From Pseudarthrobacter sp. PS3-L1 (lineage in GTDB: Bacteria; Actinomycetota; Actinomycetes; Actinomycetales; Micrococcaceae): DNA of 64,000 nt. Positions 18,501 to 25,663 of the stretch are shown here, in pieces. The DNA lies in NCBI RefSeq assembly GCF_030063285.1, contig NZ_JASISU010000004.1, positions 62,001 to 126,000 of the forward strand, given 5' to 3'. Both the position numbers and the translations under genes were made by a program. The notes beneath the pieces were generated by a model that searched no databases, was not told the origin of the DNA, and worked only from the letters and a program-made list of their open reading frames with translations. The first letter of the stretch is position 1; the number at the start of each line of letters is the position of its first letter.

Positions 18501-21500
18501 TTGTGATCACCAGCGCAGGCGCGCTGTCCCCAAGGATCATCCGGATGCGTTCGGCGGGGTAGGACAGATCGACGGGAACATAGACGGCGCCCGCGGCGAA
18601 AATGGCCAGCGCGGAAGCCACGACGTCGGCGGACCGGGGGAGGGCCACGGCAACCCTGTCGCCGGCGGTGATGTCAGCGGCGGCAAGGCCGGCAGCAAGG
18701 CCGGAAACACGATCATCCAGCTGGGCAAAGCTCAAGCTCGTGGCGTCGGCACCGGAGCCGGCCACCAGCGCTATCTGGCCGGCCCGGGCCCGGGCCGTGA
18801 GCGTAAATGCCTCGGGGATGGTGGCCCACGGCAGATCAAGCGCCGTCGGGGCGGCGTGTTCTAGCACGGCGTCACGTTCTGCCGCGTTGAGGACCTGCAG
18901 ACGGTCCAGGGTGACCTTTGGATCTGCGGCAAACTGCTGCGCCACCAGGGTGAAACCGGCAGCAAGCTGGGCCACTGTGGCGGCTGTGAACAGCGCCGGG
19001 TTGTAGGCCAAAGAGCCCGTAATGCCTGTCCCCTCCCGCTCTGCCAGATCAAGCAACAGGTCAAACTTAGCTCCACCGGGGTCTCGCCCCAGGTCAGCTG
19101 AGACGTCAAGTCCTGCCATGGCAAGCTCAGCGTCAGGGGTGTTCTGCAACGTCAGCATCACCTGGAACAGTGGGTGCCTGTGCCGTGACCGGGCGGGATT
19201 GACCTCTTCGACGACCCGCTCAAAAGGCGCGTCCTGGTTACCGTAGGCATGCAGGTTGGTGTACCTGACGCTCTCGACAAGCTCGGCAGCTGTGGGGTTT
19301 CCGGAAGTATTCGTCCGCAGGACCAGCGTATTGACGAAAAAGCCAACCAGCTCATTGAGGCGGGTGTCCGTCCGGCCAGCCACAGGGGTCCCCAGCGGAA
19401 TGTCCTCCCCGGCACCATTCTTCGTGAGCAGTGCGGCGAGCGCAGCCTGCAACACCATGAAGAGGCTTGCGTTGTGGGTGCGGGCCAGGGCATTAAGCCG
19501 CGCGGTTGTGGTGGCATCGAGCTCCAGAGGAATGGACGACGCCGGGGCGTCACCCTCGCGGGTGCCCCGTGCAAAGTCGAGGGGCAGTCGGAGTTCCTCG
19601 GGGGAGCCTTTGAGCTCCCGGCTCCAGAACTCCAGCTGCCTGGAGATGGGGCTTGCCGGGTCATCTTCGCTGCCCAGGGCCTGGCGCTGCCACAGCGTGT
19701 AATCCGCGTACTGGACGGGCAGCGCATCTGCGGCGGGGGTGGAACCTTCCAGCCGGGCCGTGTAGGCAGTGGAAAGGTCCCTGGCCAGCGGTGCAAGGGA
19801 CCAGCCGTCAGCGGCCACATGGTGCAGTGTGATGGCCAGGACGTGGTGGTCGGGTGCCAGCTGGAACAGGACGGTGCGCAGCGGAAGTTCTGTGGTGATA
19901 TCGAAGCCGCGTTCCGTCTCGGTGCGCAGGGCCCGGTCCAGGGAATCAGGGTCGCACTGCACAGCAAGGAAGTTGACTGGGGCATCGTGGGGGCTAAGGA
20001 TGCTCTGGTGCGGTTCGCCGTCCAGCCAGGGGAAGACCGTGCGCAGGCTTTCGTGGCGGAGGACGACGTCGGACAGCGCCTCAGCGAGTGCGGTGACGTC
20101 CAGGGTGCCCTTGAGCGTCAGCACTACTGGAATGTTGTAGGCGCCGGATTCTTGGTCCATGCGGTTCAGGAACCACAGCCGGCGCTGGGCGAAAGAGAGC
20201 GGAATCGTTGCGGGCCGGGTTGTGACGCTCAGTTCCGGGACGGCAGAGCTGTCCGTCTCCAGTGCAGCCGCAAGTCCGGCCACCGTGGGTTCTTCGAAGA
20301 TGGTCCGCAGTGCCGGAGCAGATCCGGTACGCTCGCGCAGCAGGGCCGCCAGCCGGGTAGCCAGCAGGGAGTGGCCGCCCAGCTCAAAGAAGTCATCGTC
20401 CACGCCTACGGCCTCCAGGCCCAGGATCTCGCGGAAACATTCGGCCACCAGGGTCTCTGCGTCGGTGCGCGGCGCAGTCATGGCGGTGTCCTGGACGGGA
20501 GCCGGAAGCGCACGTGCATCGAGCTTGCCGTTGGCAGTCAAGGGAATGGACCCAATGACGATGATGGCTGTGGGAACCATGTAATCAGGTAGGGTGCGGC
20601 GGGCCTGTGCCCGCAGCGCGGCAGTGTCTAGGTCCCCGCTTTCTGCAGCATCGGTGGACATGGTTGTGGTGGTGACGTAGGCGAGGAGCTGGTCGTAGCC
20701 TGCCCGGTTCTTGCTCACGGTGACAGCGGCCTGGTCAACGCCGTCCATGCCGCGCAGCACTGCCTCAATTTCCGCTGGCTCAATGCGGAAGCCGCGAATC
20801 TTGATCTGCTGGTCCATGCGGCCCAAGAATTGCAGTGTGCCATGCTCAAGACGGCGCACCACATCGCCTGTCCGGTACATGCGTGAGCCGTCCGTCGCGA
20901 AGGGGTCCGCCACGAACTTTTCGGAGCTCAGGCCCGGCTTGTCCAAGTAACCGCGCGCCAGGTTGACGCCTGCAACATAGAGTTCGCCAATCGCGTTGGT
21001 GGGCACCGGGTTGAGTCCGGAGTCGAGGATGTAGTGCCTGGTGTTTGCAACGGAATCGCCCAGTGTTACATCAGTGCCAGGGTCCATCACCGCGGTAAGG
21101 GAGTCCACTGTGGTTTCGGTGGGGCCATAGAAGTTGTAGGCCATGACGCCATCGTGGGTTGCCAGTTCACGCCAGGTGGCTGGATCAACCGCTTCGCCGC
21201 CAAGGGCAACAACAGTGGGGTGTACCTGCTGGTCGAAGAGGCCGTCAGCGAGGAGTGCTTTCGCAAAAGAGGGAGTTGTCTCAATGGAATCGATGCGCTC
21301 CGCTGCCAGGAATGAGCTCAGAGCCTCCGGGTCACGACGGGTCTGGTTGTCCACCATGTGGAGTTCGTGCCCCGCCAGCAGCCAGAGGATCGGATCCCAC
21401 GAAGCATCAAAGGAAAGTCCTGCCGTATGCGCCACCCGCAGGTGCCGGCCCAGTGCGGCCTGTGCAGGATCAAAAATGCTCTCCCGGTGCGAGGTCAGCA

Positions 21501-23475
21501 GGTTGAGGAGGGCAAGGTGCTCAACGCCCACGCCCTTGGGCCGGCCGGTGGAACCGGACGTGAATATGACATAGGCCAGGTCCTGTTGGCCAGCAATCCT
21601 GGCCAGTGCGCTCTCTTCCTTGCCGTCCAGGCACGTGACCATCAGGGCTGAGTCCAGAACCGTCACAGGGACACTTGTCTGTGGTTGCTCCTCGGCGTCA
21701 TCGTCCATCATGGCCGCGGTGGTGAGCAGCAGGACGGGGGCTGCGTCCTCCAGCATCCCTTCGACCCGGCCAGCCGGGTAGTCCGGATCCAGCGGGACGT
21801 ACGCTGCGCCAGACTTCAGGATGCCCAGGATGGACACCGGTAGCAGGACACTGCGGTCAAGGCGGACGGCAACAGTGGTGCCCGGTTTCGCTCCCCGGCC
21901 ACGGAGGAAACGGGCCAGCTGGTTGGAGCGAGCCTCCAGCTGGGCAAATGTCAGGGTCCCATCTGTGGCGACCACGGCTGTCCGGTCCGGCGCACTGGCA
22001 GCGACCTTCGCAAACTCCTCCGCCACCGTGTGGCCAGGAAGGTCCAGGGCCGGGGCGTCGCCAGCGGCCAGCAGTGACTTTTCTTCCGCGTCAGTGGTGA
22101 CGGAAAGAGCTGCAGTCGGCTCAGCCGGATGGGTCAGCAACTCGCCAAGAAGCTGGACAAAACGATTCAGGTGTTGGTCCAGGCTGGGCTGCGTGTACAG
22201 CTCGGCGGCGGCCGCGAACTGGACTGTCACGGATCCCGAAGGGCCCTGGCCCATGCCATGGACAATGACCGACAGGTCATCGATGGGTCCCGTGGACAGG
22301 ATGTTCATGGTGCCTGTGGCAGTCCCGAAGGTGATGTCTTCCAGGACCGGCAGGATGTTCACTGACGGACCCAGGTAGCCGCCCTGGCCACTCATGGATT
22401 CGTACCGGGCCCGTTGGTGGATCAGGGAGTTGCGCAGCTTCCCGCCCATTGCGGCGACCAGTTCCTGAACTGTTGCGCCAGGTGCCATATTCAGCCGGAC
22501 CGGAACGATGTTGGAGAGCATGGAGGGGGTGGACTTCGCCAGCTTTCCGCGACGGGCAGTGACGGGCAGCGCAAGGGAGACGTTCTGCTCGCCAGTCATC
22601 CGGTGCAGATACAGGGACACGGCCGTCAGGATCAGGGCAGGGGCACTGCCCGGCGCTGATTCCAACGCCATCACCGCGCTCGCCGGCAACTCTACGGTGG
22701 ATCGCAGCAGCGAGTTGGCCGTTCCTTCCGGCCGTCCGGCCAGTCCTGCTGGTGTGGCCGCGCCGTCGAGCTCCTTGGCCCAGTACGTGGCATCTGCCGT
22801 CGCTGCTGCTGAGTCCGCGTAGCTTTGGTCATCGGCGATCAGGTCGGTGAACTGGCCGAAATCGGGCAGTTCATGGGGGCTGCCAGTGCTGTCCGCGGCG
22901 GCCGCAGCCTCGTGGGCACCGTCATCGGCGGCTTCGGCCAGCAGCTCACCATACAGGGCCGCGACACGCCGGAGGACGAGCACTGCGGAGTACCCGTCGA
23001 GCAGCAGGTGGTGGACCCGCTGGTAGAAAAAGTGCCGGGTCGGTGAAAGACGGATGAGTTCCATGTGCAGCAGGTTGTTGTCCGAGACCGCCCGTGGCGC
23101 CGACATGTCCAAGTCCATCAGGTCGCGGGCGCTCCGCTCCCCGTCCATGCTGGATGCAGCTCCACCCAGGTCAGTGAACTGGACAGCTGCCGCAGCTGCC
23201 AGCGGATACTGGAAGGGGCCGTCCTGATCCTCGCCAAAGCCAACATTCAGCGCCGGAGTCTCGGCCACCGCACGGCTCACGGCCTCGCCCAGTATCTTCC
23301 CATTGAGGGGCCCGCTGATGTCGATGAACTGGCCAATCTGGTACATGGGGCTGGTGGGTGCCAGCTTCTGCGCATACCAGATTCCGCGCTGCGCAGTGCT
23401 CAGACTGATCCGGTCCGGGACGTGCGCTTCCGGAGTGTGGGGCTGGTCAGGTGAAGCGGGCAGGGGGGAGTTCAT
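12598..23475 (-). CDS. Trimodular non-ribosomal peptide synthetase, C-A-T-C-A-T-C-A-T-TE
   Basis: A 3625-residue assembly line. C1 (about 20-460) has HHLLLDG near 155 and resembles the EntF-type first condensation domain. A1 (about 478-990) has TSGSTGRPKG near 640; T1 has GGHSL near 1034. C2 (about 1090-1530) has HHVAADG near 1218; A2 (about 1547-2048); T2 GGHSL near 2093. C3 (about 2180-2620) has NHIASDG near 2313, keeping the catalytic second His. A3 (about 2682-3265); T3 GGHSF near 3312. A thioesterase (about 3360-3620) has nucleophile motif GWSFGG near 3448. No epimerase or methylase domain is seen, so an all-L tripeptide-derived product is expected. All A domains read DADEAG(F/F/M)VDK as pocket code. 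A3 carries a polar insertion of about 35 residues. Starts at ATG 23475 after AGAGAAGG. Confidence 0.95.
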   Translation of the reverse strand: MNSPLPASPDQPHTPEAHVPDRISLSTAQRGIWYAQKLAPTSPMYQIGQFIDISGPLNGKILGEAVSRAVAETPALNVGFGEDQDGPFQYPLAAAAAVQFTDLGGAASSMDGERSARDLMDLDMSAPRAVSDNNLLHMELIRLSPTRHFFYQRVHHLLLDGYSAVLVLRRVAALYGELLAEAADDGAHEAAAAADSTGSPHELPDFGQFTDLIADDQSYADSAAATADATYWAKELDGAATPAGLAGRPEGTANSLLRSTVELPASAVMALESAPGSAPALILTAVSLYLHRMTGEQNVSLALPVTARRGKLAKSTPSMLSNIVPVRLNMAPGATVQELVAAMGGKLRNSLIHQRARYESMSGQGGYLGPSVNILPVLEDITFGTATGTMNILSTGPIDDLSVIVHGMGQGPSGSVTVQFAAAAELYTQPSLDQHLNRFVQLLGELLTHPAEPTAALSVTTDAEEKSLLAAGDAPALDLPGHTVAEEFAKVAASAPDRTAVVATDGTLTFAQLEARSNQLARFLRGRGAKPGTTVAVRLDRSVLLPVSILGILKSGAAYVPLDPDYPAGRVEGMLEDAAPVLLLTTAAMMDDDAEEQPQTSVPVTVLDSALMVTCLDGKEESALARIAGQQDLAYVIFTSGSTGRPKGVGVEHLALLNLLTSHRESIFDPAQAALGRHLRVAHTAGLSFDASWDPILWLLAGHELHMVDNQTRRDPEALSSFLAAERIDSIETTPSFAKALLADGLFDQQVHPTVVALGGEAVDPATWRELATHDGVMAYNFYGPTETTVDSLTAVMDPGTDVTLGDSVANTRHYILDSGLNPVPTNAIGELYVAGVNLARGYLDKPGLSSEKFVADPFATDGSRMYRTGDVVRRLEHGTLQFLGRMDQQIKIRGFRIEPAEIEAVLRGMDGVDQAAVTVSKNRAGYDQLLAYVTTTTMSTDAAESGDLDTAALRAQARRTLPDYMVPTAIIVIGSIPLTANGKLDARALPAPVQDTAMTAPRTDAETLVAECFREILGLEAVGVDDDFFELGGHSLLATRLAALLRERTGSAPALRTIFEEPTVAGLAAALETDSSAVPELSVTTRPATIPLSFAQRRLWFLNRMDQESGAYNIPVVLTLKGTLDVTALAEALSDVVLRHESLRTVFPWLDGEPHQSILSPHDAPVNFLAVQCDPDSLDRALRTETERGFDITTELPLRTVLFQLAPDHHVLAITLHHVAADGWSLAPLARDLSTAYTARLEGSTPAADALPVQYADYTLWQRQALGSEDDPASPISRQLEFWSRELKGSPEELRLPLDFARGTREGDAPASSIPLELDATTTARLNALARTHNASLFMVLQAALAALLTKNGAGEDIPLGTPVAGRTDTRLNELVGFFVNTLVLRTNTSGNPTAAELVESVRYTNLHAYGNQDAPFERVVEEVNPARSRHRHPLFQVMLTLQNTPDAELAMAGLDVSADLGRDPGGAKFDLLLDLAEREGTGITGSLAYNPALFTAATVAQLAAGFTLVAQQFAADPKVTLDRLQVLNAAERDAVLEHAAPTALDLPWATIPEAFTLTARARAGQIALVAGSGADATSLSFAQLDDRVSGLAAGLAAADITAGDRVAVALPRSADVVASALAIFAAGAVYVPVDLSYPAERIRMILGDSAPALVITNDAGITAARSRTVSEVLAAGGPTPVGGWLPGVPAAVPAPEDLAYVLYTSGSTGRPKGVAVTHGALANLYAHHHATLFAPRFAAGGNERVRVAHIAGLGFDASWDPMLWMVAGAELHLVSDAVRSDAESLAQYCLDNGIDVLETTPSYAAALLECGLLSRARTEPLILALGGEAVSGELWQRLAAEPAVQALNFYGPTEFTVDSVMATIVGSRPVIGRPAGNTAAMVLDAYLQPVPAGVPGELYLAGAGMARGYDQRPGETASRFVANPFAGDGSRMYRTGDLVRRDSNGVLEFLSRTDDQVKVRGFRIELGEIEAALAAHPQVQHVVAIPDGDPAQRIVAYVVGDVDAAQLRTTAAEKLPDYMVPAVFMSIPALPLTSHGKLDRRALPAPSAATAAGNGVPPSTPEEHVMAGIFGEVLDLDTVTMDDDFFLLGGHSLLAITIMGKIRKSFGTALPLRALFDSPTPAALLTAVTTPAGQDTEATGQEVSTAHSGLTHATIVGSDIPALADWMGTASAARPDQLVLSFAQQRMWFLNQLEPGSSEYNISLAARLTGKLDEDAMSAAIDALLARHEILRTTYPATAGIPHQQISPAQHATGLMWVIPVGSAEEEARQLADGAGRGFDLTAELPFRATLLRRTDTPGTWVLHLVLNHIASDGASLAPLTRDLSEAYAAALAGAEAIDRAPLAVQYADFSTWQQQALGSGDSSTDSDAAGASTAPHGSKLEHWKEALAGIPAEMALPADHRRPREARQPGRQQHFTLDAETLVSLQKVAASANASVFMTLHAVLAGFLHRSGAGDDLVIGSPTAGRTDPALTELVGFFVNTLPLRISAAGDPTLRTLVGRARGSILAAFDHDDVPFERLVEVLNPERELGRHPLFQTMLTVDSTVSAIPELPGVQVTTVPESASGEAKFDLSFTFRPAPVQEDPAGTVERSAASAGASEPQAGLSATLEYNSEMFEEASIQRLISAFVRFVERSTANADTPITDLVMVDPAEAEALAASTAGSTSSTTGEGTTAANNGVLSTFAATVAAQPAATALVADGAERTFGELAKDALGLAVELANAGVGHGDVVSVFLPRSSGTVQALLGVIAGAGVYNPIDTEYPDSRIIAILEDARPPVILSTASQQDRLELLLTTMQPEATDPAGAAAQSALPRIVLLEDLLAAARAGVSAPSGETGHRSSQSMAWTDVAAELRNRQPADRELAYVMFTSGSTGRPKGVDISHGALAALYASHRETLLSGFDPSATIPGIRRNVAHTTGVGFDASWDPTLWLIAGHCLHMIDDSTRRDAAALATYFADHSITAWETTPGYVRQLLKEPAFMRILDGVAAKDNAGGSKKSSRPVEPGTIQSADTTENTHQESFSLALGGEAFDAELWELLAAKSSVTTWNMYGPTEAAVDTVVARVSDSTTPVLGAPTSGTRLHVLDSRLRPVLAGTAGELYIAGRQLARGYRGRPDLTAERFIADPFAANGERMYRTGDLVTRHEDGRLIFAGRNDDQLKIRGFRVEPGEIERAAVSAPGVASAVVRAVTEKNGNVRLLAYVVPDATDTASSTAVEEGHAAELAESVRTHLRTMLPDYMVPAAVVVLAEIPLTPHGKVDLKALPAAADAPRAAGKPPRSPREKTVAAIFADVLSVERVGVDESFFELGGHSFLAQPLIAKINTALGTSLQVQSLFRAPTVEDLLRVASQGADESAAADLRQVLTLRGKGKKSPLFAVHPASGISWGYASMLGSLDPERPLVGLQMPGMEPNATHTITATTLTELADQYIEQIRSVQPAGPYHLMGWSFGGHLVHRLATRLQELGEDVATLTILDAFPGTQENNDDVGTGAALWASYLDAQGYSVDAAEAATLDAVRAQEILRENHNPLGTVPLDSVQAMVENFPVLARLIRTQEPAVFAGDLLLFRATKAVPAGTPGAESWAPYVSGTVTEVDVPDRHSQMLSDIALPVIMPSLAIQLGTESE

Positions 23476-23555
23476 GGGCCTTCTCTTCGGATGGGGTCAG
23501 TCTCTACAGTCCTCGCGGAGGGGATGGGTACGCGGGGCATCTGCGGGTTCGCACG

Positions 23556-23589
23556 GCAGCGGCAGCCCTGAAAACAGGGCTGCCGCTGC
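23556..23589 (-). terminator. Hairpin between the secreted-peptide gene and the NRPS
   Basis: A perfect 15-bp GC-rich stem (23556-23570 with 23575-23589) with an AAAA loop in the + strand. It lies 49 bases after the peptide stop and 80 bases before the NRPS start. No T-run follows in the minus strand, so it may be a partial terminator or an mRNA stabiliser rather than a full stop. Confidence 0.7.
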
Positions 23590-23637
23590 GGTACGGTCAG
23601 CGGAAAAGGCCGCTGGGCCTGAAAAGTGCGTGCTGTG

Positions 23638-23925
23638 TTACTGGAACTGGCCAATCTGGAAAGGACCGAATCCGTCGACCAGGGGACCCTCGATCAAGGG
23701 TCCATTGACCACTCCGCCGTTGAGGATTCCGCCGTCCAGCAGCCCACCAAGGAGTCCGTTGAGGATGCCGCCGTTGGCAATTGAGGTGCTCGCCGGGGCG
23801 GTGATGCCCTGTGCCGCGGAAGGAGTGGTGGCAGCGTTCGCGGGGAGCGCGACGAAAGAGAGTGCGGAGGCTGCAATGGCTGTTCCCACGGCGATACGGG
23901 TTGTGGTCTTGGTGCGGTTCTTCAC
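23638..23925 (-). CDS. Small secreted Gly/Asn/Leu-rich repeat peptide
   Basis: A 95-residue protein. GTG at 23925 follows a good GGAGAAG ribosome site 8 bases upstream; longer frame extensions have none. The N-terminus is a classic Sec signal peptide: KNRTKTTTR, a hydrophobic core (IAVGTAIAASALSFVAL) and PANA-A cleavage near residue 32. The mature part begins with a Ser/Thr/Ala/Pro-rich linker and then shows five-residue units of the form G-G/P-L/I/V-L/I/V-D/N/E (GGLLD, GGILN, GGVVN, GPLIE, GPLVD) and ends GFGPFQIGQFQ. No Cys is present in the mature chain. I do not recognise the family. It is upstream of and co-directional with the NRPS. Confidence 0.82.
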   Translation of the reverse strand: MKNRTKTTTRIAVGTAIAASALSFVALPANAATTPSAAQGITAPASTSIANGGILNGLLGGLLDGGILNGGVVNGPLIEGPLVDGFGPFQIGQFQ

Positions 23926-24051
23926 GGTTTCTTCTCCAGTTACGTAGCTGACAGTTTCCACGCACCAACTGCTTTCGGTGCCATGGGTCATTCGTCCCTG
24001 TGGGAGATACGGATGGGAATGGTGCGAAAAAAACTGCTGGACTGGCCACAA

Positions 24052-25506
24052 TCAGGGGGAACCGCGATGCTGCGCATGGGGCCTGGCGGAGAGCCGCTGC
24101 ACGGCCAGGGCCAACCAGAGCTGTACCCGATCCTGGGTCTGGGCTGGGTCATAGCCCGTCAGTTCGGTGATCTGGGCAAGCCGGTAACGGACAGTGTTCC
24201 GGTGCAGGGTCAGAGCCTCGGCCACCGCAGCGACAGAGCCATTGTTGGTGAGGTAGCTTTCCAGCGTGATCAGCAGCTCAGAGCCGTGCGCGGCATCAAA
24301 AGTCCGCAGCGGGTCCAGGGATTCGTTGGCCATGTCCGTCAATGGCACGTCCTCGCTTGCAAGCAGCAACGATGTCAGGCTCAACCGTTCGGGCTCATTG
24401 ACCGGAAGTCCATGGCTGGCTGCATCACGGGCCTCAAAGTAGCTCCAGCGCAAGCCGTTGGGTTTGGTGTACGCCCCACCGATTCCAACGCTCGCGTGAA
24501 TGCCGGCCTCAGCGAGGTGATCGCTGAAGTTGCGTGCCAGCGCGGGTGCTGACGCGCCGTCGTCGGACACCAGGATCACCAGGTCCTTCCCCACGACGGC
24601 GGCCACGGCACCATCGAGGGATTGCGGGACCGAAGCGCTGGCCAGTGCTTTGTGGTGGGCAGCTGAGACTGCCAGTAACGCCACATTGCGACGAGTGCTG
24701 TTGACGCCGATTCCGGCTAATCGCCGCTGCGCTTCGGCCTGCTCAAGGCTGCCGTGGAAGATGTCCTCCAGGACCTGGCCAGCGAGGGCCCGCTCCGATT
24801 GCCGCTGCCTGACCATGTTGTTCAACTCGACGCTGATCAGGTTCTGCGCGTACCCCACAATGCCGGAGTCCTCGAAAGGCAGCCGGATCCACAGCGTGCA
24901 GGCGTCCCGGCGTCCGGTAGGGATAGGGTACGAGGCCCAGGAGTCAGCCGATGGTGGCGTGCTGGCGGTGCTGAAAAGCTGGGCCGTGAACTGCGTCAGC
25001 GCCACATCCGTGCGAAGCATGCCACCCAGGTGCCTCAGGAGTTCACCGAGCCCACCGCCTGTCAGCAGGGCCCGTGCCAGGACCTGGTGGCCAGCAATCA
25101 GTCGTTCCAATTTGCCGTAGTGGTCAGCTGACTGGGCATCTGCCACGAGCTTGCTGATCGCGATGAACGGTGTTTCATAGGGCACTTCGACCACGGGAAG
25201 GCCCCAGCGGTTGGCTTCCGCCAGCAGTGCCGGTGGGACGGAATCGTGGCTGAGCCCAACGCCGAATCCAATGCCCACTGCGCCGGCCCGCTGGACCTGA
25301 CGGACAAATCGCCGCTGCTCGGGGGCGCCGGTCAGACGCATTCCTGTTGTCAGGACCAATTCGCCGCCGTCGAGGAAACGCTGGGGGTCCTCCTGCTCGG
25401 CAACGGCAACCCACTTGATGTCGTGGTGCCACGTGCTTTCCGAGACCCCGGACTTTCGCAGCTTAAGCGTCGTCACCGCCACCAGGGCGGCCAGGGAAAT
25501 AGCCAT
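24052..25506 (-). CDS. PucR family transcriptional regulator
   Basis: A 484-residue regulator. The N-terminal PucR-type sensory region holds DPQRFLDGGELVLTTGMRL, RAGAVGIGFGVGLSHDSVPPALLAEANRWGLPVVEVPYETPFIAISKLVADA. A middle GGDEF-like/CdaR domain follows. The C-terminal HTH_30 has LESYLTNNGSVAAVAEALTLHRNTVRYRLAQI (about residues 427-458) and DRVQLWLALAV. Regulators of this type control purine, GABA and other amine catabolism. It is divergent from the aldehyde dehydrogenase-gabT pair, with a 157-base shared upstream region, so it most likely controls them. Confidence 0.9.
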   Translation of the reverse strand: MAISLAALVAVTTLKLRKSGVSESTWHHDIKWVAVAEQEDPQRFLDGGELVLTTGMRLTGAPEQRRFVRQVQRAGAVGIGFGVGLSHDSVPPALLAEANRWGLPVVEVPYETPFIAISKLVADAQSADHYGKLERLIAGHQVLARALLTGGGLGELLRHLGGMLRTDVALTQFTAQLFSTASTPPSADSWASYPIPTGRRDACTLWIRLPFEDSGIVGYAQNLISVELNNMVRQRQSERALAGQVLEDIFHGSLEQAEAQRRLAGIGVNSTRRNVALLAVSAAHHKALASASVPQSLDGAVAAVVGKDLVILVSDDGASAPALARNFSDHLAEAGIHASVGIGGAYTKPNGLRWSYFEARDAASHGLPVNEPERLSLTSLLLASEDVPLTDMANESLDPLRTFDAAHGSELLITLESYLTNNGSVAAVAEALTLHRNTVRYRLAQITELTGYDPAQTQDRVQLWLALAVQRLSARPHAQHRGSP

Positions 25507-25663
25507 CAGGCAAGGATAAGCCCGGCTTGGTCAAGCGCACTAAAAAGTTTGCCGGCTGGTGTGCAGCTGGCTATTCCTTGCGGCTACGCGCTGGCATAGG
25601 CTGGCCGCAGTTGCACGTCCACGCCCGGCATGCCCGGGCCGCTACGGAAAGAGGTTGTACACA

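Noticed and set aside
19249..20592. A 447-codon + strand frame
   Set aside because: It is the shadow of the NRPS C2/T1 region, with biased Gly/Gln/Arg composition and no motif.
23476..24051. A DtxR/IdeR iron box for the NRPS operon
   Set aside because: I looked for the AT-rich TTAGGTTAG-type palindrome upstream of the peptide gene and the NRPS and found none, so a siderophore call is not supported by regulation.
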